Shown: in pieces, positions 26,195 through 35,136 of the stretch
Layout: every line of letters starts with the position of its first letter
Position numbering within the stretch: the first letter of the stretch is position 1
NCBI GenBank assembly: GCA_018066125.1
Contig: JAGHSA010000019.1
Coordinates: forward strand, 1 to 64,000
Source of the DNA: Candidatus Cryptobacteroides onthequi
GTDB taxonomy: Bacteria > Bacteroidota > Bacteroidia > Bacteroidales > UBA932
Length of the DNA stretch: 64,000 nucleotides
Reading direction: 5' to 3'
The notes under the pieces: model-generated
Databases searched by the model: none
What the model was told of the DNA's origin: nothing
Seen by the model: the letters and a program-made list of their open reading frames with translations, nothing else
Position numbers and translations under genes: made by a program

Positions 26195-27499
26195 ATGATA
26201 GTCCGCATCCTCATATACATGCTGCTGACAGTGTTCACCAGTTTCTACTTCTTCCCGTTTGAGTTCACATTCATCCCCGGCATCAACACCAAAATGATGA
26301 TGGCCGTGGCCGGTCTCGGATTCCTAGTTTTCAACATGATTAACAGGACGAGAAAGGAGATGAGCAGAGATTTCGTCATACTGAACCTCCTAGCCTGCAT
26401 CGTTGGTATCATCAGTCTCGTCTCCATGGTTTATAACGGCACGCCTGACAACTCATACATGACTTATATCGTATCCGTCTGGGTATGGTGCAGTGCTGCA
26501 TACGCCGTGCTGAACATGATACACATCGTCCACGGAGAAGTTACTTTTCGTCTGATATGCAACTACATCATAGCTGTATGTGTGGCTCAGACAACCCTGG
26601 CTTTCTCTATGCAGTTCGTACCGGCTCTCAAGCATTTCGTAGACAGTTTCCTGGCAGGTACAGGATTCATGGGAAAGAATGAAGAAAGACTTTACGGCAT
26701 AGGAGCGGCTCTTGATCCCTCCGGACTGCGCTTCGCCTGTGTACTTACACTGACCATGTATTTGGCGATTCATAGCCCTTCAGAGAAGAAATGGCTGCCA
26801 TGGGTGTATATACTTGCATATGGAATTATTTTTGTTTTTGGTAACATGATGTCCAGGACCACGATTGTCGGTGTTGTAATATCTCTGCTGCTGTTAGTTA
26901 TAGAACTCATCCGGAGAAACGGAGTTCAAGACGAAGACGGTTCCGACAATTTGGGTGCATCTGGCATAATGAAGCGGCTTCTGACTATCATCTTGATTAT
27001 CACTCCTATTTTCGTCACGCTGTATAATACTAACAAGACTGTGCGTGAGAATCTCAGATTCGGGTTTGAAGGGTTCTTTGCTCTGGCGGAAGAGGGGCAC
27101 TGGCATACATCTTCTTCCGACAACCTTGAAAGCCACTGGGTATTTCCGGAGACACTCGAAGCCTGGATAATAGGAGACGGATACATTGCCAGCACTGACA
27201 TTGATGAAAACTACATAGGCGTAGAGTGGGCCGGATACTATATGGGCACGGATATCGGATACTGCCGTTTCCTATTCTATTTCGGAATTATCGGCACACT
27301 GGCAATGATACTGTTCTTTGTGTATCTGGCCAGATACTGTGTCCGCAACCATCCAGAGCAGGAAATCCTGTTCATGCTCATCCTGCTTATCAATCTCATC
27401 GGATGGTGCAAGGTGTCCTCCGATGTCATCATGGTATTCCTCCCGTTCATCCTCTTCAGTTCGACAGACATAGACGAGGATTCTTGGATTGAAGATTGA
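26195..27499 (+). CDS. O-antigen/capsule polymerase-like membrane protein (Wzy-like)
   Basis: A 434-residue protein with about ten hydrophobic segments and a large loop near 290-350 (HWHTSSSDNLESHWVFPETLEAW). This is the topology of Wzy-type polymerases, which join flippase-exported repeat units in the periplasm. Sequence motifs in this family are weak, so the call rests on topology, position in a Wzx/Wzc locus and the absence of another polymerase candidate. Confidence 0.78.
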   Translation: MIVRILIYMLLTVFTSFYFFPFEFTFIPGINTKMMMAVAGLGFLVFNMINRTRKEMSRDFVILNLLACIVGIISLVSMVYNGTPDNSYMTYIVSVWVWCSAAYAVLNMIHIVHGEVTFRLICNYIIAVCVAQTTLAFSMQFVPALKHFVDSFLAGTGFMGKNEERLYGIGAALDPSGLRFACVLTLTMYLAIHSPSEKKWLPWVYILAYGIIFVFGNMMSRTTIVGVVISLLLLVIELIRRNGVQDEDGSDNLGASGIMKRLLTIILIITPIFVTLYNTNKTVRENLRFGFEGFFALAEEGHWHTSSSDNLESHWVFPETLEAWIIGDGYIASTDIDENYIGVEWAGYYMGTDIGYCRFLFYFGIIGTLAMILFFVYLARYCVRNHPEQEILFMLILLINLIGWCKVSSDVIMVFLPFILFSSTDIDEDSWIED

Positions 27500-27527
27500 T
27501 AACATACTAACCATGGCAGCATCAATT

Positions 27528-28409
27528 ATGTCGAAAAAAATACTCTTCATCGTCAACCCCATTTCCGGAGGAAAAGAGAAATCATCTCTTGTTGATGAGA
27601 TCACTTCTTTCTGCCAGAATCATGATATTGACTTTGAGGTGACATATACTCAAGGTAAAGGTCACGCCGCCGCATTGGCCAAAGAGACTGATGCCGAAGT
27701 AGTGGTGGCCGTCGGGGGCGATGGGACGATCAATGATGTCGCATCTGCCATCATCAATACCGACAAGACCATGGGTATAATCCCTGTCGGCAGCGGAAAT
27801 GGACTTGCAAGGCATTTGGGGATTACGAAGAGAAACGCGCTTCAAAACCTATGCGATGGTAAGGTAATCAATACCGACTGCGGCGAGATGAACGGACACG
27901 TATTCTGCTGCACCTGCGGTACTGGTCTTGACGCCCAGATAGGAGCACGCTTTGCCAAGAAAAACAGAAGAGGTTTCCTATCTTATGTGGAGAGCTCTAT
28001 TGAGGCATGGAATCATTTCAAGCCGGAGGCTTATGAGGTGGAGATTGACGGAGAGAAAATCTATGTGGAAGCCACGATGATTACCATCGGCAACGCAAAT
28101 CAGTGGGGCAACAACGCCTTCATCACACCTCAGGCCTCAATCCTGGACGGAATGCTTGACATCGCAGTAGTATCAAATCTCAACTTGCTTGAGATGTCTC
28201 TGTTCTTGGATTTCCTGATGACAAAAAGACTCCACAAGTCTCATTTCGTACAATACTATAAGGGGAAACAAATCTGCATCACACGCAGGCAGGCTGAAGA
28301 TGTCCATTATGATGGAGAGCCGGATATGCTCGGACAGAAACTTGACATCAAGATTCTTGAAGGCAGCCTAAAGTTGATTGTCCCTGTTTCCAAGACGAAC
28401 AGACTATGA
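27528..28409 (+). CDS. Diacylglycerol/sphingosine kinase-family lipid kinase
   Basis: A 293-residue DAGK-catalytic-domain protein: KKILFIVNPISGGKEK, VVAVGGDGTINDVASAI (the GGDGT nucleotide motif), PVGSGNGLARHLG, and a C-terminal CITRRQAEDVHYDGEP. It phosphorylates a lipid hydroxyl using ATP. Its presence inside a polysaccharide operon is uncommon but seen in Bacteroidales; it could phosphorylate diacylglycerol left after phosphoethanolamine transfer by the enzyme at 21984, which is inference. I chose the ATG at 27528; one at 27513 is possible. Confidence 0.85.
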   Translation: MSKKILFIVNPISGGKEKSSLVDEITSFCQNHDIDFEVTYTQGKGHAAALAKETDAEVVVAVGGDGTINDVASAIINTDKTMGIIPVGSGNGLARHLGITKRNALQNLCDGKVINTDCGEMNGHVFCCTCGTGLDAQIGARFAKKNRRGFLSYVESSIEAWNHFKPEAYEVEIDGEKIYVEATMITIGNANQWGNNAFITPQASILDGMLDIAVVSNLNLLEMSLFLDFLMTKRLHKSHFVQYYKGKQICITRRQAEDVHYDGEPDMLGQKLDIKILEGSLKLIVPVSKTNRL

Positions 28410-29536
28410 AACTCATCTACCACATCAACTCTCTATGTAACCCCGGCGGGATGGAGCGGGTCGTGCTGAACAAGGCGACCTGGCTCGTGAAGCATGGGTA
28501 TGAGGTGGAGATCGTGACGACAGACCAGGGCGGAAAGCCGACGTTCTATGAATTCCCGGAGGAGATCAGAATGGTCGACCTGGGCATCAATTACAGTGAG
28601 GACAAAGGCAAGAATATCTTTGCACACATACTTTCATACCTCCAGAAGCGCAGTCTCCACAGGAAGAGGCTGACGGAGTACCTGATGTCTGCCAAGGCTG
28701 ATATCGTGGACACCCTCTACCCGGGAGAGTCTTCGTTCATCCCGGAGATCAAGGACGGCAGCAGAAAGGTCATAGAGCTGCATCAGAGCAGGTTTTTCCA
28801 TCGCCAGTACGCCAATAAGGGACTCAAGGGAGTCATCGACAGGATGCGCGAGATGGCAGATGTCAGGATGGTGAGCAGGTTCGACAGGTTCGTGGTGCTG
28901 ACAGAGGAAGACAGAGGATACTGGGGAGATCTGGCAAACATCGAGACCATCCCGAATGCCGCTATCGTGCCTGCAGGTCACATCAGCGACTGCAATGCGA
29001 AAAGAGTCATCGCAGTAGGCCGTCTGGACTATCAGAAAGGCTTTGACAGGCTGATCGAAGCATGGAAGATGGTATGCGATGAATGCAGGGAATGGACTCT
29101 TGACATCTACGGTCAGGGAGAGTGGAAGGATATGCTCCAGGGGATGATAGACGGCAGTGGCCTCAGTGACAGGTGCCATCTCATGGGCACCACAAACGAT
29201 ATCTGGAGCGAATATGAGAAGAGCTCCATTTTCGTGATGTCGTCGCACTATGAGGGTCTGCCTATGGTGATGATAGAGGCGATGTCGTGCGGACTGCCGG
29301 CAGTGTCGTTCGACTTCAAGTGCGGTCCACAGGATGTGATCAAGGACGGAGTAAACGGGCTGATTGTCCCGGACGGCGACATTCAGGGACTTGCAGAAGC
29401 CCTCCTGAAACTTATAAAAGACGAGGAGACCCGCAAGGCAATGTCTATCGAGGCACAGAAAGTCTCAGAGAAGTACTCAGAAGAAACCATAATGCGAAAA
29501 TGGGAGAAGCTTTTCACTAAGATTCTGGATAAGTAA
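28406..29536 (+). CDS. Glycosyltransferase family 4 (GT-B fold)
   Basis: A 376-residue GT4 enzyme: N-terminal LCNPGGMERVVLNKATWLVKHGYEVEIVTT and the C-terminal donor domain with VGRLDYQKGFDRLIEAW, IYGQGEW and SHYEGLPMVMIEAMSCGLPAVSFDFKCGPQD (the E(x7)E signature). The start overlaps the kinase stop (ATGA). The gene is followed by the AT-rich HTH/AbiEii pair, which separates it from the next GT4. Confidence 0.9.
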   Translation: MKLIYHINSLCNPGGMERVVLNKATWLVKHGYEVEIVTTDQGGKPTFYEFPEEIRMVDLGINYSEDKGKNIFAHILSYLQKRSLHRKRLTEYLMSAKADIVDTLYPGESSFIPEIKDGSRKVIELHQSRFFHRQYANKGLKGVIDRMREMADVRMVSRFDRFVVLTEEDRGYWGDLANIETIPNAAIVPAGHISDCNAKRVIAVGRLDYQKGFDRLIEAWKMVCDECREWTLDIYGQGEWKDMLQGMIDGSGLSDRCHLMGTTNDIWSEYEKSSIFVMSSHYEGLPMVMIEAMSCGLPAVSFDFKCGPQDVIKDGVNGLIVPDGDIQGLAEALLKLIKDEETRKAMSIEAQKVSEKYSEETIMRKWEKLFTKILDK

Positions 29537-29547
29537 ACAATTTTGTT

Positions 29548-29555
29548 TATTTTTG
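29548..29555 (+). promoter_or_regulatory. Likely -7 element for the HTH/AbiEii pair
   Basis: TATTTTTG at 29548-29555 matches TAnnTTTG and lies 17 bp before the HTH start. No clear -33 TTTG is seen. The pair may thus be transcribed independently of the polysaccharide operon. Confidence 0.55.
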
Positions 29556-29572
29556 TAAAAACAACAGACAAG

Positions 29573-30016
29573 ATGAATTACCTCTCTTATATAAACAGCT
29601 ACCGTGGTATTGCACCTGGAAAATTTATTTCCAGGGAGCTAAAAAAGCGGGATATCAAGCAGAACGCTCTTGCGTTAAGCGTTGGAGAACATCCACAGAC
29701 CATCAATGCTATTATAGCTGGCAGACGTGGATTGACTCCGAGGTTGTCACTTGAAATAGAGAAGCAATTGAACCTGCCAGAGGGATTCCTTTTAATCTTG
29801 CAATCCCTCTATGAGATAAAGGAAGAAAAAGAAAAGCTGCTTCCACAGACAGCAGGGAAAGCTCCATCTATTCGCCCTGTCGTATTCTGGGATTACGATT
29901 TCGATTCCATCGATTGGAGACATTATAAAAAGACTATTATTCAGCGCGTAATGGAACGTGGGAATGATGAGGAGAAGGAAGAAATACTAAGATTCTATGG
30001 AGAGAAGAAACAATAG
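29573..30016 (+). CDS. HTH (XRE-type) antitoxin-like regulator
   Basis: A 147-residue protein. A helix-turn-helix lies at about 20-70 (SRELKKRDIKQNALALSVGEHPQTINAIIAGRRGLTPRLSLEIEKQL), as in HigA-like regulators. The C-terminal part is charged and ends close to VMERGNDEEKEEILRFYGEKKQ. The ATG at 29573 was preferred over an earlier frame start in the promoter. It overlaps the next gene by 20 bp. It probably represses its own promoter and neutralises the nucleotidyltransferase. Confidence 0.8.
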   Translation: MNYLSYINSYRGIAPGKFISRELKKRDIKQNALALSVGEHPQTINAIIAGRRGLTPRLSLEIEKQLNLPEGFLLILQSLYEIKEEKEKLLPQTAGKAPSIRPVVFWDYDFDSIDWRHYKKTIIQRVMERGNDEEKEEILRFYGEKKQ

Positions 30017-30680
30017 TCTGCATTGGGAAACTGTAACGCCACACCTTAAGGAGATTCTTGAATGGCTCATCTCAGAGGAGACATTCAACCCGTTCAATTT
30101 AGTTGGTGGCACAAATCTAAGTCTAAGATTCGGGCACCGCAAGTCTGATGACATCGATTTATTTACAGATGTTCAATACAATAGTCTTGACTTCAACCCA
30201 ATCGAGGAAAAACTAAAACATAGATTTAAATATTATGACCGCCCGGACAAAAGCAATATTGTGGGGTTTGGGCGCAGTTACTACATTGGGGACTCCCCTC
30301 TTGAAGCTGTCAAGCTGGATTTGATGTATACCGATCCATTTATCAGGCCAATAGAACAGATAGAAGGAATCCGATTAGTTTCTACAGAAGATATTGCTGC
30401 CATGAAGATCAGTGCAATATGTGGAAACGGCAGGAAAAAAGATTATTGGGACATTCATCTTCTTCTTGACATTATCAAACTATCTGATCTTATCGGATTT
30501 TACCTAGAACGCCACCCATACGAAAACACAAAAGAAGATGTCCTTGACGCACTGGTTAATTTTGACTCCGCAGAAGAGTATCAAGATCCTAAGTGTTTCC
30601 TGGGAAAAGATTGGGACATTATCAAGATAGATATCATAGATGCGGTAGGGCAACTGAAGGATAAAAGCAATCAAAACTAG
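29997..30680 (+). CDS. AbiEii/AbiGii-type nucleotidyltransferase toxin
   Basis: A 227-residue protein with the NTase pattern LVGGTNLSLRFGHRKSDDIDLFTD (GG.(T/S) and DDIDLF), followed by KISAICGNGRKKDYWDIHLLLD, which fits the AbiEii/AbiGii toxin family. Related toxins add nucleotides to tRNA or other targets and can act in phage defence. It pairs with the overlapping HTH gene. Local composition is AT-rich (one 60-base line at 30181 has 18 G/C), unlike the flanking glycosyltransferases, suggesting recent insertion. Confidence 0.85.
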   Translation: MERRNNSLHWETVTPHLKEILEWLISEETFNPFNLVGGTNLSLRFGHRKSDDIDLFTDVQYNSLDFNPIEEKLKHRFKYYDRPDKSNIVGFGRSYYIGDSPLEAVKLDLMYTDPFIRPIEQIEGIRLVSTEDIAAMKISAICGNGRKKDYWDIHLLLDIIKLSDLIGFYLERHPYENTKEDVLDALVNFDSAEEYQDPKCFLGKDWDIIKIDIIDAVGQLKDKSNQN

Positions 30681-30694
30681 GTCCAAGAAAAACA

Positions 30695-31933
30695 ATGGCA
30701 AGACTGCTACAGATCAATCCGGTAGTGAGGACTAACACCTCGACAGGAAAGATAATGAAGGAAATAGGCGACCTGGCCATGGCGAATGGCTGGGAAAGCT
30801 ATATTGCCTACAGCAAAGGCCGCGACGGAGTGCCGGAAGCGACCTCTAAGCTGGTGCCTGTCGGCAGCAGGCTGAGCGTGGCCATTCACGGACTGGAGAC
30901 AAGACTTTTCGACAGACATGGGCTCAGCTCGAGGATTGCGACGAGAAGGTTTATCCAGGAGATTGAAAAGATAAACCCGGATGTGATACACATCCACAAC
31001 ATCCACGGCTACTTCCTCAACTACAAGATACTCTTCGACTATCTCTCGAAGTGCGGGAAGCCTGTCATCTGGACAGTGCACGACTGCTGGCTTTATACAG
31101 GTCACTGCTACTACTACTCCGCTGCAGGATGTTTCAAATGGAAGACCGCATGCGGACAGTGCCCGCAGAGACGCGCCTTCCCTACTAGCGTAGTCTTCGA
31201 CAGGTCCAGAAGAAACTACATGGACAAATCAGAGGCATTCAATTCCATGCCGAAGGACAAGTTCCTGATAGTACCCGTATCCGAGTGGATAGGCGCAGAG
31301 CTCCGGCAGTCATATCTGAAAGACTTCGACATCAGGGTCATCCACAACGGCATAGACACTTCTGTATTCAAGCCTGTCGATTCCGCTGCCATACGTCAGA
31401 AGTACGGACTTGGAGACAGACACATCATCCTGGGACTTGCCAGCATCTGGATGAAGGAAAAGGGCTTCGAAGACATGCTCCAGATAGCTCAGAGAGTCAG
31501 AGACGATGAGGAGGTGGTTCTTGTGGGCAAGATGACAGCCGAGCAGAAGGCCAGGCTGCCGGAGACTGTGGTGAGTATAGACAGGACTGACAACCAGCAG
31601 GAACTCGCCGCCCTGTACTCCGCCGCCACCGCATTTGTCAACCCGACCTGGCAGGACAACTACCCTACCGTCAATCTGGAAGCCATCTCCTGCGGCACTC
31701 CTGTGATCACCTACCGCACGGGAGGAAGTCCGGAGTCGATAGTGGAGGATGAGACCGGATTTGTGGTGGAGCAGGGCGACATCGTGGGACTCATGGCCTG
31801 TATCCGCTTCATCCGACAGACAGGAAAGGAGAGGTATTCGTCAAGATGCCGCGAATATGCCCTCGCACATTTCCGCAAAGAAGACAGATATCAAGACTAT
31901 ATCGACCTATATGAAAGTCTTACTCTTAGGTAA
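30695..31933 (+). CDS. Glycosyltransferase family 4 (GT-B fold)
   Basis: A 412-residue GT4 enzyme: LLQINPVVRTNTSTGKIMKEIG at the N-terminus, then IHIHNIHGYFLNYKILFDYL and WTVHDCWLYTGHC, with a Cys-rich CFKWKTACGQCPQ segment common in this subgroup. The C-terminal donor domain carries ASIWMKEKGFEDML and NPTWQDNYPTVNLEAISCGTPVITYRTGG. Its last 23 bp overlap the start of the next glycosyltransferase in another frame. Confidence 0.9.
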   Translation: MARLLQINPVVRTNTSTGKIMKEIGDLAMANGWESYIAYSKGRDGVPEATSKLVPVGSRLSVAIHGLETRLFDRHGLSSRIATRRFIQEIEKINPDVIHIHNIHGYFLNYKILFDYLSKCGKPVIWTVHDCWLYTGHCYYYSAAGCFKWKTACGQCPQRRAFPTSVVFDRSRRNYMDKSEAFNSMPKDKFLIVPVSEWIGAELRQSYLKDFDIRVIHNGIDTSVFKPVDSAAIRQKYGLGDRHIILGLASIWMKEKGFEDMLQIAQRVRDDEEVVLVGKMTAEQKARLPETVVSIDRTDNQQELAALYSAATAFVNPTWQDNYPTVNLEAISCGTPVITYRTGGSPESIVEDETGFVVEQGDIVGLMACIRFIRQTGKERYSSRCREYALAHFRKEDRYQDYIDLYESLTLR

Positions 31934-33068
31934 GTTCTACCCCATCAAGGGCGGCGTGGAGAAGGTGATGTGGGACATCACCAGAGGAGTGTCGGCGCGC
32001 GGCGTGGACTGCGACATGCTCTGCGCATGCCTCCCGGGAGAGTTCCCGGAGGAAGCCGTCGACGCACGCAGCGTGACCGGGTGCAGAGGTTCCAAGGTCC
32101 TGGACTTCAATGAGCACGGCCATCTCTACTGCGTCAGGGCCTTCCGAAAAGTAGCCGCCACCATGATGTCCCCGGACATGATCAGGGCGCTCAGACGCAT
32201 GTGCGGAGGCTACGACATCATCCATGTGCACCATCCGGACCCTATGGCAGCTCTCGCCCTTATGCTCAGCGGCTACAAGGGCCGCGTCATACTCCACTGG
32301 CACAGCGACATCCTGAGCCAGAAAGTGCTGCTGACCCTGATACGTCCACTCCAGAACTGGCTGATCAGGCGTGCTGACAGGATAGTCGGCACCACGCCTG
32401 TCTATGTGCAGCAGTCTCCGGAGCTCAGGGATGTCCAGGACAAGATCGGCTACATCCCTATCGGAGTGCCGCCGGTTCCTGAAGCCGAGCAGAAGGCACA
32501 GGAGATACGCAGCCGCTTCCCTGGCAAGAAAATCATCTACTCCCTCGGACGCCTGGTCCCATACAAGGGGTTCAGATATCTGATCGAGGCGGCAGGATGG
32601 CTGGACGACAGCTACCAGATAGTGATTGGTGGCGGCGGCCCGCTGAAGGCAGAGCTCCAGGCCCAGATAGATGAGGCCGGGCTGGCAGACCGCGTCACTC
32701 TTCTCGGCTTTGTGCCGGAGGATGAATTCGCGGCATGGTACCATGCCTGCGACCTTTTCTGCCTAAGCTCCATCTGGAAGACAGAGGCTTTCGCCATCGT
32801 GCAGATAGAGGCCATGTCCTGCGGCAAGCCTGTCGTGGCCACCAACATACCGGAATCCGGAGTGCCATGGGTCAACTGCCACAACGTATCCGGCCTCAAT
32901 GTCACCCCCGGCGACGGCAGAGCCCTGGCGGAGGCCATCAAGACCGTCACAGAAGACAAAGACACCTACGAAGGCTTCTCTCAGAGAGCGAAGACGCGCT
33001 ATGAGAAGCTTTTCAGATATGAAACCATGATCGAAAAATGTATCGCACTATATGAAACTGAACACTGA
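31911..33068 (+). CDS. Glycosyltransferase family 4 (GT-B fold)
   Basis: A 385-residue GT4. The ATG at 31911 gives MKVLLLGKFYPIKGGVEKVM, the canonical N-terminus; the longer frame from 31749 runs inside the previous gene. Donor-site motifs are SLGRLVPYKGFRYLIEAAG, GGGPLKAEL and SSIWKTEAFAIVQIEAMSCGKPVVAT. It overlaps the neighbours on both sides (23 bp upstream, 17 bp downstream), so these genes are tightly coupled. Confidence 0.9.
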   Translation: MKVLLLGKFYPIKGGVEKVMWDITRGVSARGVDCDMLCACLPGEFPEEAVDARSVTGCRGSKVLDFNEHGHLYCVRAFRKVAATMMSPDMIRALRRMCGGYDIIHVHHPDPMAALALMLSGYKGRVILHWHSDILSQKVLLTLIRPLQNWLIRRADRIVGTTPVYVQQSPELRDVQDKIGYIPIGVPPVPEAEQKAQEIRSRFPGKKIIYSLGRLVPYKGFRYLIEAAGWLDDSYQIVIGGGGPLKAELQAQIDEAGLADRVTLLGFVPEDEFAAWYHACDLFCLSSIWKTEAFAIVQIEAMSCGKPVVATNIPESGVPWVNCHNVSGLNVTPGDGRALAEAIKTVTEDKDTYEGFSQRAKTRYEKLFRYETMIEKCIALYETEH

Positions 33069-33321
33069 TTTTATCTTGAGGACTGTCGCCGGAGAGCACA
33101 TGCTTGTCAACACCAAGGGCAGACAGACCGACAACAGCAGCTTCTTCAGCATCAACGACCCGGTCGAATGGCTGTGGAAGAGGATCAACGGTATGGAATT
33201 CACCGAAGAGACACTTGTGGACCTGATCTGCGAGGAGTATGAGGTGAGCAGAGAAGAGGCTTCAGCCGACGTGGCGAACCTCATAAAGATGTGGCGCACT
33301 TACGGAATCATAGCTGAATGA
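33052..33321 (+). CDS. PqqD-family small protein
   Basis: An 89-residue protein with the PqqD-like winged fold pattern: LRTVAGEHMLVNTKGR (the short beta-hairpin), FFSINDPVEWLWKRING, then EETLVDLICEEYEVSREEASADVANLIKMW. PqqD domains bind leader peptides in RiPP pathways, including lasso-peptide and radical-SAM systems. Here there is no radical-SAM enzyme, protease or asparagine-synthetase homologue nearby; the neighbour is a nucleotidyltransferase-family gene overlapping by 4 bp. The pair may have a non-RiPP role in polysaccharide production; the substrate is unknown. Confidence 0.82.
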   Translation: MKLNTDFILRTVAGEHMLVNTKGRQTDNSSFFSINDPVEWLWKRINGMEFTEETLVDLICEEYEVSREEASADVANLIKMWRTYGIIAE

Positions 33322-34280
33322 AATTTGGAAGCAACACCTACAATGTCTTCCTGGCACTGCTGAGACGATCGCTGTGGCAGGCTGAAGACATAGCCGGCAA
33401 GTTCCCTCTGACCACAGCACAGTGGGATGAGATCTACAGGATGTCCTGGATCCAGGCGGTCACGGGACTGATGTATGATGCCATCGAGGACCTGCCGAAG
33501 AACAGCGGGCTCACCGCTGCCCAGATAGCGAGATGGATGAGTTCCGTACGCTTCATCGAGGAGAACAACTCCATGATGAGCATGGCCATCGACAACATGG
33601 CTGCGGAATGGAAGTCCAGAAACGTCACGGCCATCATCCAGAAGGGCCGCAACATCGCCAGGATGTACCCGAAGCCGGAGCACCGCGTCAGCGGCGACAT
33701 CGACTGGTACTTCCCTACCCGCCAGGACTGGGAAATGGCACTCGCGATGGTGCAGAGTTACAACCCCGAGACGGACAGCGACGGAGACCTCCACTACACC
33801 CGCAACGGAATTGTCGTGGAGCACCACAGGCATGGCAGCGACCCTGAGGATCCGGTATCTGTGCTCATAATGATAAACGAACACATACTCCACCACGCGA
33901 TGGTGATGGGCATAGGCTACCGCCATTTCTGCGACATGGCCCTGGGCTACAAGTACTACAAGGGAAAGTACGACCCGGCAAGACTGCGCAAGGAGCTCAA
34001 GAGGCAGCATCTCTGGCGCTGGACCCAGCTGCTCAACACCTTCCTCGTGGAGGTGCTCGGCATGCCTGAGGAGTATCTGCCGTTCCCTGTCGAGGGCAGG
34101 CATGGCACCGCCGTGCTGGAGTTCCTGGTCATAAACGACGGAAACCTCGGTATGGAAAAGGACCACCGCATGGACGGACTCAACATGAGATCGAAACTCT
34201 TCATGAACTACGCTCCAGTGAGATTCTTCTCCAGATGGATAAGTCTCGCCATGGGCAGACTGCGCAGAATGTTAAAATAA
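33318..34280 (+). CDS. Nucleotidyltransferase family protein (NTP_transf_5-like)
   Basis: A 320-residue protein. IIQKGRNIARMYPKPEHR is followed by SGDIDWYFP at 125-133, fitting the GDxD catalytic motif of this nucleotidyltransferase group, and a helical C-terminal half contains HHAMVMGIGYRHFCDMAL. Relatives accompany PqqD-like proteins and kinases in some lasso-peptide clusters and also occur in Bacteroidales polysaccharide loci. It is the last gene before the Wza-like promoter and overlaps the PqqD stop (ATGA). A second member is at 39574. Confidence 0.8.
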   Translation: MKFGSNTYNVFLALLRRSLWQAEDIAGKFPLTTAQWDEIYRMSWIQAVTGLMYDAIEDLPKNSGLTAAQIARWMSSVRFIEENNSMMSMAIDNMAAEWKSRNVTAIIQKGRNIARMYPKPEHRVSGDIDWYFPTRQDWEMALAMVQSYNPETDSDGDLHYTRNGIVVEHHRHGSDPEDPVSVLIMINEHILHHAMVMGIGYRHFCDMALGYKYYKGKYDPARLRKELKRQHLWRWTQLLNTFLVEVLGMPEEYLPFPVEGRHGTAVLEFLVINDGNLGMEKDHRMDGLNMRSKLFMNYAPVRFFSRWISLAMGRLRRMLK

Positions 34281-34285
34281 ATAAC

Positions 34286-34293
34286 TATATTTG
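34286..34293 (+). promoter_or_regulatory. Probable -7 element before the export genes
   Basis: TATATTTG at 34286-34293, 37 bp before the Wza-like ATG. No TTTG is found at the -33 spacing, so strength is uncertain. It suggests that export and kinase genes can be expressed apart from the long glycosyltransferase operon. Confidence 0.6.
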
Positions 34294-34329
34294 TTTGAAT
34301 ATCACAAAGGAACCCTAATAACAAACGAT

Positions 34330-35130
34330 ATGAAAAAACTTGAACTACTGCTTCTGACCGCACTGGTCATGATGGCAGCGTCCTGCAGCTCTACAAAAAA
34401 GATCACCATGCTTCAGGACATGAACACAAAGACGGTCTATACCGCCCAGGAGGTCCCTCAGGCCAAGATCCGCAAAGGTGACAAGCTCACCATCTATGTC
34501 ACATGCAAGAATGCAGCGCTGGCATCTCCTTTCAACCTTGTCGTAGGCACCCAGAATGTCAACGAGACTGACGGCACCATCTCAAACGTCGCAGAGAACA
34601 CCAAAGGCTATGTGGTGGACCAGAACGGAGACATCAATTTCCCTGTACTCGGTTCTCTCCACATCGAGGGTCTCACCCTCGAGGAATTGAAGAACGATAT
34701 CCAGAACAGAATCATCGCGAAGAACTATATCAAGGATCCTATCGTCCTTGCCGATTTCATCAACTTCCAGATCACGACAATCGGACAGATTGGTAATTCC
34801 GTGCATACCATCACCAACGGCAGCGTGAACATATTCGAGGCAGTCGCCATGTCTGGCGGATTGCAGGACAACTCACTCCTTGATGATGTATGGGTAATCA
34901 GGACTGAAGGTAACAAGAGGAACATCTACAGTCTTAATCTCCAGTCAAAGACCTGCTTCGATTCACCTGCATACTATCTCCAGCAGGGAGATATCATTTA
35001 TGTAAAGCCTCGCAAAGGAACTGACGGAAGTAAGGGGTGGCAGATAGCGTCTACAGCTGTCAGCACCCTCTCATCACTTTCAATGGCTTTCTACTGGCTC
35101 TCACAGTTGTTTGGATTCTCTGTTAAATAA
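34330..35130 (+). CDS. Polysaccharide export lipoprotein (Wza-like)
   Basis: A 266-residue outer-membrane lipoprotein with lipobox VMMAASC. The ATG at 34330 follows AAAGGAACC. The Poly_export domain begins near KIRKGDKLTIYVTCKN and runs through DQNGDINFPVLGSLHIEGLTLEEL. An SLBB-like segment follows (GQIGNSVHTITNGSVNIFEAVAMSGG, QQGDIIYVKPRK). A hydrophobic C-terminal helix (STLSSLSMAFYWLSQLF) fits insertion in the outer membrane. It forms the export channel working with the Wzc-like kinase 6 bp downstream. Confidence 0.92.
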   Translation: MKKLELLLLTALVMMAASCSSTKKITMLQDMNTKTVYTAQEVPQAKIRKGDKLTIYVTCKNAALASPFNLVVGTQNVNETDGTISNVAENTKGYVVDQNGDINFPVLGSLHIEGLTLEELKNDIQNRIIAKNYIKDPIVLADFINFQITTIGQIGNSVHTITNGSVNIFEAVAMSGGLQDNSLLDDVWVIRTEGNKRNIYSLNLQSKTCFDSPAYYLQQGDIIYVKPRKGTDGSKGWQIASTAVSTLSSLSMAFYWLSQLFGFSVK

Positions 35131-35136
35131 TCTCGC

